64,000 nt of DNA from Bacteroidota bacterium (GCA_004322215.1 SCSM01000027.1:1-64000), one strand, 5' to 3'. Numbered from the stretch's first letter, positions 26,736-34,983 are shown. Notes: generated by a model not told the origin, from the sequence alone. Translations and numbers: made by a program.

Positions 26736-26899
26736 TGTCACATTTTGTCACAGTTTGCCTCACTTTTTTTTATTTTTGCATTGCTCTTCAGAAATAAAAT
26801 TGATTTGTAAGGGGTTAGAATATTACGGATATGGAATTTTTGTCACGTTTGTCACTGTTTGTCATAGTGATGTCACTTTTTGAGTGAAAAAAGGTGACA
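26736..26899. repeat. Two clusters of helically phased TGTCA(C) boxes
   Basis: TGTCA occurs at 26736 and 26746, with a degenerate TGCCTCAC at 26756. A second cluster has TGTCA at 26841, 26850, 26860 and 26871, and inverted GTGACA near 26894. Spacing is 9-11 bp, about one helical turn, which suits a protein binding one DNA face. Confidence 0.6.
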
Positions 26900-26958
26900 G
26901 TTTTAAGAAATTTTGAATGTTGAATGTTGAGTGTTGAATTATGGATATTCTATATTAA

Positions 26959-27004
26959 TAATCCCTCTTGATTTATAATCCCTCTTGATTTATAATCCCT
27001 CTTG
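26959..27004. repeat. 17-bp tandem repeat, three units
   Basis: TAATCCCTCTTG begins at 26959, 26976 and 26993, with a full period of 17 bp (TAATCCCTCTTGATTTA). The third unit runs into the palindrome at 27004. Confidence 0.8.
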
Positions 27005-27025
27005 GGGCAATTCGTGAATTGCCCC
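27004..27025. repeat. Palindrome GGGGCAATTC-GT-GAATTGCCCC, dispersed type
   Basis: This is a perfect 10-bp inverted repeat with a 2-base loop, followed by TACA. Read on the other strand it is TGTAGGGGC..., the same framing as the palindrome at 34865-34885 (TGTAGGGGCTGAACA...), so both may belong to one dispersed family. Confidence 0.7.
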
Positions 27026-27163
27026 TACATTTAGCGAATCTGGTTTATCAAAGAACAAAGCAGGGCAAAGATAATACCGGGAGATTGATATAAAAAGAAA
27101 AGGGTTTTAAAATGGTTTTAAAAAAATGTCTGAATTAGGATTTGAGGATTATAGGACTTTGAC

Positions 27164-27205
27164 ATGCTTGAGATTATAGCAATGGCAAAGTTTAAGGTGA
27201 GGTGA
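27164..27205 (+). pseudogene. Decayed duplicate of the mraY 3' end
   Basis: These 42 bases align without gaps to the last 42 bases of mraY (26420-26461), with 37 identities by eye including the final 16 (GTTTAAGGTGAGGTGA). Translated in the mraY frame it would read MLEIIAMAKFKVR-stop against MLAIIAMTTFKVR-stop. No other mraY-like sequence precedes it. It may be a relic of a duplication or an attachment-site-like repeat left by insertion of the intervening 700 bases. Confidence 0.7.
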
Positions 27206-27214
27206 AAAAAAGAT

Positions 27215-27385
27215 TTAATCAAAATCTTCAATAATTTCTTTTATGTCTTTGTAAGTATATTTCTCAATTACATTATTTTCTAACATAATTGTTAATTCCT
27301 CTCCGTCCCAATACCAGTCATCGAATGGTTCGGTAGTGTAATGAAGATATCTATCTATTAAATTTCCTTGTGTTTGAATGTCCAT
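27215..27385 (-). CDS. Small acidic hypothetical protein (56 aa)
   Basis: An ATG at 27385 opens 56 codons ending TAA at 27215. The protein starts MDIQTQGNLIDRYLHYTTEP, is rich in Asp/Glu/Tyr/Trp (FDDWYWDGEELTIMLENN) and ends KDIKEIIEDFD. The acidic, aromatic composition looks like a real small folded or partner-binding protein. No Shine-Dalgarno is obvious. It lies 90 bases downstream of the putative nuclease on the same strand and could be a third component, but I recognise no family. Confidence 0.5.
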   Translation of the reverse strand: MDIQTQGNLIDRYLHYTTEPFDDWYWDGEELTIMLENNVIEKYTYKDIKEIIEDFD

Positions 27386-27474
27386 TTATATAAAATCAAA
27401 AATTGCTTCTTAAATCACTTCGTTTCAAAAAAGTGGTTTTTATAAGGTTACCACAATTATTGCAAACATTGTTT

Positions 27475-28392
27475 TCATATTCCATAATATTTGCCTGTTA
27501 AATTATGATACCAATTATAAACATTAGTATAATCCAGAAAAGTTACTTTGTCAATTAATTTGTTTTGTTTGAAAGTTGGTCTATTAATTTCCTTACCAAA
27601 CTTACTCTCTCTTTCATTATTTGCAACTATATTAAAATTATCAGAACCTGATATTGTCAATAAAACATCATTAAATCTTAACAAACCAGAATAAATTGGT
27701 GTAGAATGCTCAACTTCATAGAAAGATATTGGTTTTGATTTGTCAAGCCAGATAACATCAATTTCAGAAATTATATGGTCAACTTCTTTGCTAAAAGTAG
27801 GTAATTTTTCAATAACTTTTGTATAATCAACAATAGCTGAGTCAATTTTTTGTTTATCACTTTCTGGATACCAAATATTATATCCTTTTTTTATTCCTAT
27901 TGAACCTATAATTGATTGAATTTGAGTATGTGATAATTCAGGAATAGATATTTTTGTTTTAGTAATATTTAATATATCCTCTAGACTAAAATAATTTTCT
28001 GCATTAAATTTTCCTATTCCAGCAAAATAAATTTCAGAGCCTGTCGGTTTAAATAAAGTTTGGGTTTTATATTGACCATCATTTGAAGGTGATGTTTCTA
28101 AGAAATAAGTTTCGAATTGTTGATAAGGTATAAATAGATTTTTTGTTTCATCATCAGTAACTAAACAAATAAAAGATTTCTTACTCTGCATTAATTTTAT
28201 ATCTTCATTTCGAAGGCCATAAAACGTTCTTAAAACATTTTTACTCACTTTTGAAATTTTAGAATATCTGAAATATACTATAGTATCAATTGATGGAATC
28301 AAATACAAAGAGTATCCATCACCAAGTCTTTTTAATTTTCCATGCTTTTCTTCTAAAGAAGTAATAACATTTCTTGTGAAAATATTTGCCAT
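27475..28392 (-). CDS. Putative PD-(D/E)XK restriction-like endonuclease
   Basis: This 305-aa protein has a C-terminal nuclease-like core: IDVIWLDKSKPISFYEVEHSTPIYSGLLRFNDVLLT. Asp212, Glu226 and Glu228 fit the D...(E)xE variant of the PD-(D/E)XK active site, followed by a helix with S/T and R as in many restriction enzymes. The N-terminal ~120 residues (GDGYSLYLIPSIDTIVYFRYS; YGLRNEDIKLMQSKKSFICLV) look like a separate domain, possibly for DNA or modified-base recognition. It is AT-rich, 53 bases downstream of the unknown 28446-29249 gene, and no methyltransferase adjoins. Restriction or anti-phage defence is inferred from motif and context. Confidence 0.6.
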   Translation of the reverse strand: MANIFTRNVITSLEEKHGKLKRLGDGYSLYLIPSIDTIVYFRYSKISKVSKNVLRTFYGLRNEDIKLMQSKKSFICLVTDDETKNLFIPYQQFETYFLETSPSNDGQYKTQTLFKPTGSEIYFAGIGKFNAENYFSLEDILNITKTKISIPELSHTQIQSIIGSIGIKKGYNIWYPESDKQKIDSAIVDYTKVIEKLPTFSKEVDHIISEIDVIWLDKSKPISFYEVEHSTPIYSGLLRFNDVLLTISGSDNFNIVANNERESKFGKEINRPTFKQNKLIDKVTFLDYTNVYNWYHNLTGKYYGI

Positions 28393-28445
28393 AATAACTG
28401 CATTGTTTTTAAATGAAAAAATTGTAAAAAAGATTTCTTTACTAA

Positions 28446-29249
28446 TTATTTAATTAAAAAAGGATTCAAATAGTTAATAAATTCTCTGTTTGTTGGTTTA
28501 TAAATTAAATTGTTATTTATTAACTTTCGTAAAGTTGATAAAATAAGATTTAGATTAAACTTATTAATATTAATTTTTAATATAAATTCATTAACCATAA
28601 TTGATTTCATTATTATGTTCATAATAGTATTGATTCTTCCTGTTTTTTTATTCTTAGAATCAAAATATGGTTTCCCATTAATAGTATGATATTTGACATC
28701 TTCATTCCAGCCAAGTAAATCAACAAAATGTAGAAATTCTAATAATCCAATTTCTTTTGTATTAAATTTATCTAAAAAACCATCTTTCAATCCAAATTCT
28801 ATTTTTTCAATATAATCCAATATAGATTTTGAAGGATGATATCTATACTTTCCGGGTTTGATTTCCAAATGGTCTAAAAGAAAACAATTTCTATATAAAA
28901 TGACTAATACTTTCTTAAAGGTTATTTGATTTATGATAGAAATTTTAATAAGATACTCCCATAAATTTTCGAAAGTCCAACCATCAACTTCATTTATTCC
29001 ATTATTCCATATTCCAGGAAACATATCATGAATATTTGGATTAGCTTTTCGAAAATATTCTTTTCCAGGTTTATAAAAGCAAACTTCCTTACTATCAAAT
29101 AGAGTTGTAATATGTGTTTTCTTTGGTTTATTCTTTGTACCTAACTTAAACAGAATTGCTTCTGATATTCTTACTTTTCTCTTTTCATGAAAATCCGGTA
29201 TCCTACCTTTTAAAATCTTTGTTTCAATTATTTTGTAGTCATTATCCAT
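28446..29249 (-). CDS. Unrecognised protein paired with the putative nuclease
   Basis: The frame opens at a TTG at 29258, but the ATG at 29249 (MDNDYKIIETK) is preferred, giving 267 aa. The sequence is Lys/Ile/Asn-rich and mainly helical after residue 90, with GWTFENLWEYLIKISIINQITFKKVLVILYRNCFLLDH and a C-terminal LILSTLRKLINNNLIYKP. The N-terminal third contains KKTHITTLFDSKEVCFYKPGKEYF. I see no signal peptide, membrane helix or catalytic motif I can name. It lies upstream of the nuclease gene on the same strand and would be its operon partner, perhaps a specificity or sensor subunit. Confidence 0.6.
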   Translation of the reverse strand: MDNDYKIIETKILKGRIPDFHEKRKVRISEAILFKLGTKNKPKKTHITTLFDSKEVCFYKPGKEYFRKANPNIHDMFPGIWNNGINEVDGWTFENLWEYLIKISIINQITFKKVLVILYRNCFLLDHLEIKPGKYRYHPSKSILDYIEKIEFGLKDGFLDKFNTKEIGLLEFLHFVDLLGWNEDVKYHTINGKPYFDSKNKKTGRINTIMNIIMKSIMVNEFILKININKFNLNLILSTLRKLINNNLIYKPTNREFINYLNPFLIK

Positions 29250-29431
29250 AAATTTCAATACTAAAAAATTAGATTAAATATATTTTCTTCATATTCTTTC
29301 ATATTTTTTCTGCAAATTTATATAATTCTAAAATATAGTTTATTTTTATTTCAAAAATCACAATAAGATAGCATACTCCAAAGGGATAATTTTCAACACT
29401 ACCCCAAATTTTTCATTTAAAAAAATAATCG

Positions 29432-29439
29432 TATTTTTG
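29432..29439 (+). promoter_or_regulatory. Possible TAnnTTTG -7 box
   Basis: TATTTTTG lies 38 bases before the nucleotidyltransferase ATG at 29478, in the divergent gap next to the accessory pair. It fits the -7 consensus of Bacteroidota; no -33 TTG was found. Confidence 0.35.
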
Positions 29440-29477
29440 AAGTTCTCTAAATTGTTAAAAAATATATTAGTAAACTG

Positions 29478-30455
29478 ATGAGAGCTATAATTCCTGTTGC
29501 AGGTGTCGGCACAAGATTGCGTCCGCATACATATACGCTTCCGAAGGTTCTGCTGAACGTCGGTGGTAAGCCGATTCTCGGGCATATCCTCGATGCACTG
29601 ATTGCTCAGGGTATAGAAAAAGCTACGATTGTTACCGGTTATATGCGGAAATTGGTGGAAGAATATGTCCGCTCTCATTATAAGATTGAAGTATCCTTCA
29701 CGAAACAGGATGAGTCTCTCGGACTTGGACACGCTATCTGGGTTGCAAGGAAAACTTTCGATTCAGAACCACTACTAATTATTTTGGGGGACACGATATT
29801 TGATGTTGACCTTTCTGTTTTGAAGAAATCCTCTATTTCGACAATTGGTGTAAAGGAAGTTGAAGACCCGCGAAGGTTTGGCGTTGTAGTTATGAATAAA
29901 AAAGGGAGAATCGAAAAGTTCGTCGAAAAGCCGCAGGACCACGTATCGAATCTCGCAATTGTCGGATTGTATTATATATCCCATCCTGAATTATTGAGAG
30001 GATGCCTGGAGGAATTATTAAAGAAAAACATCAAAACGCAGGGTGAATACCAGCTTACAGATGCATTGCAACTTATGAAGGACAAAGGCGAGGAGTTTTC
30101 TACTTTTCCGGTCGAGGGATGGTTCGATTGCGGAAAACCTGAAACATTGTTAAATACAAACAGGTATTTACTCGACAAGTATTCATCAAATATTTCTTTA
30201 AAAGAGGCGGTAGTCGTACCTCCAGTTTACATTGCGAAAAATGCAATTATTGAAAGGTCGGTGATCGGACCATATGCAACCGTTGCAGATGGAGCCACAG
30301 TTATTGACAGCGTTGTCAGGGATTCTATCATAAGCGATGGAGCAACAGTAACGAGTTCTTTGCTTGAATCGTCAATAATCGGAAATAATGCTTACGTGAG
30401 GGGCAACTTCAACCGTCTAAATGTAGGCAACTCAAGTGAAATAAATTACGGATAA
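29478..30455 (+). CDS. Sugar-phosphate nucleotidyltransferase with left-handed beta-helix tail
   Basis: The 325-aa product transfers a nucleotide to a sugar phosphate, supplying activated sugar for surface glycans. The N-terminal Rossmann-like domain has AIIPVAGVGTRLRPHTYTLPKVLLNVGGKPIL (the G-x-G-T-R-L-R-P signature), then IILGDTIFD and FVEKP. The C-terminal ~80 residues are hexapeptide repeats (IIERSVIGPYATVADGATVIDS...). This fits glucose-1-phosphate thymidylyltransferase or mannose-1-phosphate guanylyltransferase relatives; substrate unproven. It is followed 39 bases later by metK. Confidence 0.88.
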   Translation: MRAIIPVAGVGTRLRPHTYTLPKVLLNVGGKPILGHILDALIAQGIEKATIVTGYMRKLVEEYVRSHYKIEVSFTKQDESLGLGHAIWVARKTFDSEPLLIILGDTIFDVDLSVLKKSSISTIGVKEVEDPRRFGVVVMNKKGRIEKFVEKPQDHVSNLAIVGLYYISHPELLRGCLEELLKKNIKTQGEYQLTDALQLMKDKGEEFSTFPVEGWFDCGKPETLLNTNRYLLDKYSSNISLKEAVVVPPVYIAKNAIIERSVIGPYATVADGATVIDSVVRDSIISDGATVTSSLLESSIIGNNAYVRGNFNRLNVGNSSEINYG

Positions 30456-30494
30456 TGAAAATAAGTTTGTGGATTTTTTAATTGAATTATATTT

Positions 30495-31646
30495 ATGGGT
30501 AATAATAATAAAACATATTTATTTACATCAGAATCAGTCTCCGAGGGACATCCGGATAAAATTTGCGACCAAATATCCGATACTGTTCTCGATGCTATGC
30601 TCGAGAAGGACCCTTACAGCCGTGTAGCATGCGAATGTTTTGTCGCTACAGGAATGGTAATTATCGGGGGCGAAATCAAAACGAAAACTTATGTTGATTT
30701 ACATAGATTGGCAAGAAATGTCATTGCCGAAATCGGTTATAACAAAGCAGAATACAGGTTCGATGCAGAATCATGCAGTGTCATAAACGTGATTAATCCT
30801 CAATCTCCCGATATATCACAAGGTGTGGACAAAGGCGGTGCGGGTGACCAAGGGATGATGTTCGGATATGCCTGCAATGAAACTCCCGAACTGATGCCTG
30901 CTCCGATAATGTATGCTCACAGCATTGTAAAGAAGCTTGCCGATATTCGCAAGAAACAACCGAAGTTAATGGCTTATTTAAGACCGGATTCAAAGTCGCA
31001 GGTTACAGTTGAATATTCCGATAATAATGAGATTTTGAGAATTCATACTATCGTGATTTCCACACAGCATGAACCGGATGTTAAACAAGATAAAATAAAA
31101 GAAGATTTGATAAATCATGTCGTGAAAAAAATATTTCCGAAAAACCTGATTGATAAGAATACAAAATACCATGTGAATCCGACGGGCAGCTTTGTGATTG
31201 GAGGACCTCACGGAGATACAGGTTTGACAGGCAGGAAAATCATCGTTGATACTTACGGCGGAAGAGCTCCTCATGGGGGAGGATGCTTCTCAGGCAAGGA
31301 CCCAACGAAGGTTGACAGGTCAGGTGCTTATGCTGCACGTCATCTTGCTAAAAACATCGTTGCTGCGGGTTTAACTAATGAATGTACGATTCAGGTTTCG
31401 TACGCTATCGGTGTGAGAAAGCCAATTTCCATTTTCGTAAATCTTCATGGTTCAAAAACCGTCGGAAGGAGCGAACTGGAAAAATTCATTTTGAAAAATG
31501 TGGATTTGACGCCTGATGGGATAATAAAGAAATTCGATTTGAGACGACCGATTTACAGGCAGACAGCAGCTTACGGGCATTTCGGCAAACCGAATCTGCC
31601 ATGGGAGCAATTGGACTTAGTGAATATGTTTAAGAAAATGAAATAA
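30495..31646 (+). CDS. metK: S-adenosylmethionine synthetase
   Basis: MetK makes SAM from methionine and ATP in the cytoplasm. The 383-aa product has [24 protein letters not shown] at the N-terminus, the [12 protein letters not shown] loop, the P-loop-like [14 protein letters not shown] and the [22 protein letters not shown] motif, all canonical. Length matches the bacterial enzyme. No SAM riboswitch is seen in the 39-base upstream gap. It forms an operon with ahcY, 13 bases downstream, giving a SAM production and recycling unit. Confidence 0.97.
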   Translation: MGNNNKTYLFTSESVSEGHPDKICDQISDTVLDAMLEKDPYSRVACECFVATGMVIIGGEIKTKTYVDLHRLARNVIAEIGYNKAEYRFDAESCSVINVINPQSPDISQGVDKGGAGDQGMMFGYACNETPELMPAPIMYAHSIVKKLADIRKKQPKLMAYLRPDSKSQVTVEYSDNNEILRIHTIVISTQHEPDVKQDKIKEDLINHVVKKIFPKNLIDKNTKYHVNPTGSFVIGGPHGDTGLTGRKIIVDTYGGRAPHGGGCFSGKDPTKVDRSGAYAARHLAKNIVAAGLTNECTIQVSYAIGVRKPISIFVNLHGSKTVGRSELEKFILKNVDLTPDGIIKKFDLRRPIYRQTAAYGHFGKPNLPWEQLDLVNMFKKMK

Positions 31647-31659
31647 TTATTGGAGAAAT

Positions 31660-32991
31660 ATGGCAAAGACAACAAATAAAACAAATCTGCCTTCAAAAAA
31701 GGCAAAAGGGAAATTTAGCGAAGTTAAGGGTAAATATTGTGTAAGAGATATAAAATTAGCAGATGAAGGGCGTAAGCTGATAGAATGGGCAGAATCGAGA
31801 ATGCCTGTATTAATGCACCTGCGTGAGATTTACAGCAAGACGAAGCCATTCAAAGGGTATAAAATTGCAGGATGTTTACACGTTACAAAAGAGACTGCAG
31901 TGCTTATCAAAACCTTCCAGCAAGCCGGAGCGGAATTATCGTGGTCGGGATGCAATCCTTTGTCAACTAACGATGCTGTCGCTGCTGCTCTTGCTAAAGA
32001 TGGATTATCAATTTATGCATGGCATGGAAACGGTCCGGATTTTTACTGGTGCATCGAAAGGACGATTGATGTTCCTCCACATCTCACATTGGATGACGGA
32101 TGCGACCTTATTAACACTGTCCACGAAAAGCACACAGACATGGCAAAGAATTATATTGTCGGTGGGACCGAAGAAACAACGACAGGTATCCAGAGATTGA
32201 GAGCCAGAGCCGAAGCAGGAAAGCTGTACTACCCTGTTTTTGCTGTTAATGACACCGAAACAAAATGGGATTTCGACAATGTTTATGGCACAGGGCAATC
32301 CACAATTGACGGTATAATCAGAGCAACTTCAGTACTTCTTGCCGGAAAGAATTTCGTAGTTGCAGGACATGGGCATTGCGGATCGGGTGTGGCGAAAAGG
32401 GCAAAAGGATTGGGTGCAAATACAATATGTACCGAAATCAAAGCAACTGCTTCGCTGAAAGCACTGCTCGAAGGTCATGAAGTTATGACAATGGATGAGG
32501 CAGCAAAAGTCGGGGATATATTTGTTACGGCAACAGGAGTGTGCGATATTATCCGCAAGAAGCATTACTTGTCAATGAAGAATGGTGCAGTGGTATGCAA
32601 CACCGGGCATTATGACGCAGAAATCAATATTCCAGAGCTTGAGGAAGTTTCAAAATCGAAGCGAACAATCAGGGACAACTGCGAGGAATATACTTTAAAG
32701 AATGGAAGGAAAATTTACCTGCTTGCAGAAGGGCGGCTTGTGAATTTAGCTGCTGCCGAAGGGCATCCGTCTGAGGTAATGGATATGTCGTTCGCAAATC
32801 AGTTTATGTCTCATCTGAAATTGGTCGAAGCACACAAGAAAGGGAAGAAACTTCCACTCGAAGTGATGGATTTACCGGTCGAACAGGACGAATTCATTGC
32901 GAACACCAAGCTGAAGATGATGGGAATAAAAATTGATAAGCTCACTAAAGAACAGGAAGCATATATCAAGAATTATAATGCAGGAACCTGA
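31660..32991 (+). CDS. ahcY: Adenosylhomocysteinase
   Basis: AhcY splits S-adenosylhomocysteine into adenosine and homocysteine, using bound NAD, and so relieves product inhibition of methyltransferases. The 443-aa protein has MPVLMHLREIYSKTKPFKGYKIAGCLHVTKETAVLI near residue 48, the NAD-binding VAGHGHCGSGVAKRAKGLGA and the C-terminal HPSEVMDMSFANQ. The G-H-C-G-S-G variant and absence of the long eukaryote/proteobacterial insertion suggest the shorter archaeal/thermophile-like branch. An N-terminal extension (MAKTTNKTNLPSKKAKGKF) is Lys/Thr-rich. It lies 13 bases after metK. Confidence 0.96.
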   Translation: MAKTTNKTNLPSKKAKGKFSEVKGKYCVRDIKLADEGRKLIEWAESRMPVLMHLREIYSKTKPFKGYKIAGCLHVTKETAVLIKTFQQAGAELSWSGCNPLSTNDAVAAALAKDGLSIYAWHGNGPDFYWCIERTIDVPPHLTLDDGCDLINTVHEKHTDMAKNYIVGGTEETTTGIQRLRARAEAGKLYYPVFAVNDTETKWDFDNVYGTGQSTIDGIIRATSVLLAGKNFVVAGHGHCGSGVAKRAKGLGANTICTEIKATASLKALLEGHEVMTMDEAAKVGDIFVTATGVCDIIRKKHYLSMKNGAVVCNTGHYDAEINIPELEEVSKSKRTIRDNCEEYTLKNGRKIYLLAEGRLVNLAAAEGHPSEVMDMSFANQFMSHLKLVEAHKKGKKLPLEVMDLPVEQDEFIANTKLKMMGIKIDKLTKEQEAYIKNYNAGT

Positions 32992-33414
32992 GAAGAATTT
33001 TCAATTATCAATTTTATAATTTTCATTGAATTTATAATATTATAATTATAAATTTTCAATTTTGTTTATTTGTCATAAACAGATAAATTACTCTTTAAAT
33101 AGAAAAAATATTTTTACACCCGCTGTAACATTTTCCGATTATTTTGGTTATTACAATTAATAATAGTTAAATTTCCTGAGACTTTTTTCGGTTTCAAGTG
33201 TCATTGTATATATGAATTGTGCATATTAGAATTAATTTAGTAAAGTAGGCAATTCGTTAATAGCTGTTTAGTAAGACGTATAGGGCAATGTAGGGCATTC
33301 GCATCATAGTTATGAGCAAGGAATATTTTTTACTATAATATATTTTTTATAAAATTATCAAAGGTAAAAATATGAAAATTAAATTATTTTCTTCGCCCTT
33401 TTATGGAGATGTTT
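32992..33414. other. Non-coding gap after ahcY
   Basis: About 420 bases of AT-rich sequence. It begins with ATTTTCAATT/TATAATTTTCA low-complexity DNA, then holds the conserved upstream element (33178-33205) and a decayed GTAGGGCATTCG-type string near 33290. A 36-codon hydrophobic frame at 33372-33482 is judged accidental. No stable terminator was identified after ahcY. Confidence 0.55.
33178..33205 (+). promoter_or_regulatory. Conserved upstream element, copy 2
   Basis: GAGACTTTTTTCGGTTTCAA followed by GTGTCATT closely matches the minus-strand element at 1305-1332. It lies about 210 bases before the 33415 start of a small exported protein, facing the same way relative to the gene as copy 1. 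Confidence 0.45.
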
Positions 33415-33585
33415 ATGAAATCAATATTATATATATTATTTTTATTTATTTTTTATACAATATCTTTATCTTTTTCAGGTAAAAGTTCCGGTACTTACTT
33501 GATTGCAGCAGAGTCTTCAAAAACAGACACTGCCGGTAAAATAATCAATGTCACCAATTCAAAATTAATAGTAATTGAAAAATAA
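33415..33585 (+). CDS. Small exported protein (56 aa)
   Basis: The ATG at 33415 has GGAG 8 bases upstream and opens MKSILYILFLFIFYTISLSFS, a strong signal peptide. It leaves only about 35 mature residues (GKSSGTYLIAAESSKTDTAGKIINVTNSKLIVIEK). An in-frame ATG at 33403 is less likely. There is no Cys lipobox. It lies 14 bases before the T9SS GLUG-type gene and is probably co-transcribed. It may be a true small secreted peptide or the remnant of a larger gene. Confidence 0.5.
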   Translation: MKSILYILFLFIFYTISLSFSGKSSGTYLIAAESSKTDTAGKIINVTNSKLIVIEK

Positions 33586-33599
33586 ATACGAGGTTACCC

Positions 33600-34814
33600 A
33601 TGAAATTTATTTATTTAAAAATTATTATTTTGTTATTATCATCAAATACAATAATAAAAGCAATTGATGGACAAGGGACAAAGGATAACCCATTTTTAAT
33701 AACTAATATATATGAAATGCAAGAGATAATAGAAGGTGATACTTTGCTATATTATAGGCTCATAAATGATATTGATGCTTCTGACACCAGAAATTGGAAT
33801 GTCGGTGACCATGATAGAAATCCAAATACACCGGATGAACCAATGGGTTTCAAGCCATTATACTTTTCAGGTCAAATTGATGGTAATGGTCATATTATTT
33901 TTAATTTATTTATTAATCGTCCATCAGAAGATTATGTTGGTTTAATAGGTCAACTCAAAGGAGATTATTTTACTATTAAGAAAGGTATTATATATCAGTT
34001 AGGTATAGAAAAATGTTATATCAAAGGAAGAAATTATGTAGGAAGTATTTGTGGTTATTTTTCTCTCATCGGTCTAATTCAAGAAAGTTACTCTAACGGG
34101 ATAATTTTTGCAAATAATAATAGTGGTGGTTTTTGTGGTTGGAATGGTAGTTTGGATGGAATAATAAATTGTTTTACATCTTGTACTATTTCTACAGATA
34201 ATTCATCAGATTTTTCTATTGCAACATTTTGTAATGGATTTAATTCATTTTGGTATGCAAATAAATGTTATACATCCGGCACGGCAATTAGCCAAAAAAA
34301 AGAGTCAAATTTTGGTATACTTGAATATGCTTCTAATTGCTTTTGGGATATCGAAACCACTGGCATAATAGACACAGGAGGGCATCAAGCAAAGGGATTA
34401 CCTTCTTCAGAAATGAAGAAAAAGGCAACATACATAAATGCGGGCTGGGACTTCGACAATGTCTGGTGCATAGACGAAGGCAAAGACTACCCAAAGCTGA
34501 GAGCTTTTGGCAAGTGTCCCCCTACTGATGTACCTGAGAAACCAATTGAAATAGAAAATAAACTCGATGCTTTTCCTAATCCCGCTTCTTCTTCGATTGA
34601 TGTTATGTTTAAGATTCAGCATGTAGGCACTGCACAAATAATAATAACAAACTCTTACGGACAGCAGGTATATAATGCAAATGTTAATTATATGAATGCT
34701 TCATACGAGCAAAAACATACAATAGACATAAGCAGTTTTTCCAGCGGATTGTATTTTGTTTCGCTGCGTTCGCCGGCGGTGGCAATGACTAAGGGAGTGG
34801 TGGTCGTTAAGTGA
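33600..34814 (+). CDS. GLUG-type secreted protein with T9SS type A sorting domain
   Basis: The 404-aa product has a signal peptide (FIYLKIIILLLSSNTIIKA) and a start with GAGG 10 bases upstream. Its body begins DGQGTKDNPFLITNIYEMQEI, the lead-in of GLUG/right-handed beta-helix proteins. Strands such as GQIDGNGHIIFNLFI, NYVGSICGYF and NNSGGFCGWNGSLDGIINCF follow, with a WDFDNVWCIDEGKDYPKLRAF closing unit. The last ~80 residues (LDAFPNPASSSIDVMF ... SSGLYFVSLRSPAVAMTKGVVVVK) form the T9SS type A domain. It is probably an adhesin-like surface protein. Confidence 0.85.
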   Translation: MKFIYLKIIILLLSSNTIIKAIDGQGTKDNPFLITNIYEMQEIIEGDTLLYYRLINDIDASDTRNWNVGDHDRNPNTPDEPMGFKPLYFSGQIDGNGHIIFNLFINRPSEDYVGLIGQLKGDYFTIKKGIIYQLGIEKCYIKGRNYVGSICGYFSLIGLIQESYSNGIIFANNNSGGFCGWNGSLDGIINCFTSCTISTDNSSDFSIATFCNGFNSFWYANKCYTSGTAISQKKESNFGILEYASNCFWDIETTGIIDTGGHQAKGLPSSEMKKKATYINAGWDFDNVWCIDEGKDYPKLRAFGKCPPTDVPEKPIEIENKLDAFPNPASSSIDVMFKIQHVGTAQIIITNSYGQQVYNANVNYMNASYEQKHTIDISSFSSGLYFVSLRSPAVAMTKGVVVVK

Positions 34815-34864
34815 TAAGTTTTGAGTTTTAAGTTTTGAATTTAAATTGAAAAGGCAATATGTAG

Positions 34865-34885
34865 GGGCTGAACATTGTTCAGCCC
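34865..34885. repeat. Palindrome GGGCTGAACA-T-TGTTCAGCCC
   Basis: This is a perfect 10-bp inverted repeat with a single-base loop, preceded by TGTAGG, 51 bases after the T9SS gene stop. It shares its flank with the 27004-27025 palindrome. It could serve as a hairpin in the 3' UTR, but has no T-run. Confidence 0.7.
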
Positions 34886-34983
34886 AATTATTTAAAAAAA
34901 ATTATATATTTTAATATTATAAATTTATTGAAAATTAGAAATTGAAAATTATTCCTTATTTAGGTAATTTCAAATATTAATAA

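Larger units (their letters stand above)
26462..27214. other. Repeat-rich non-coding region after mraY
   Basis: About 750 bases without a credible gene. It holds, in order: a TTTTGAATTTTGAATT-type low-complexity stretch (about 26531-26563), a CACTTCGACAAGCTCGGTG palindrome-like string (26639-26657), the TGTCAC box arrays (26736-26899), a 17-bp tandem repeat (26959-27004), a 22-bp palindrome (27004-27025) and a decayed copy of the mraY tail (27164-27205). It looks like an insertion hot spot between the mur cluster and the accessory gene pair. No DnaA boxes were seen. Confidence 0.7.

Noticed and set aside
27164-27205. A real 13-codon gene with an mraY-like tail
   Set aside because: It is only a fragment without start signals; it is better read as a duplication relic.
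26462-27214. Possible replication origin
   Set aside because: Repeated boxes and AT-richness suggest one, but no TTATCCACA-type DnaA boxes and no dnaA/dnaN/parAB genes are nearby.
30456-30494. SAM riboswitch before metK
   Set aside because: The gap is only 39 bases and shows no stem structure or conserved SAM-aptamer core.
33372-33482. 36-codon hydrophobic frame overlapping the small exported protein
   Set aside because: It has no ribosome-binding site of its own; its hydrophobicity follows from AT-rich DNA read out of frame with the 33415 signal peptide.
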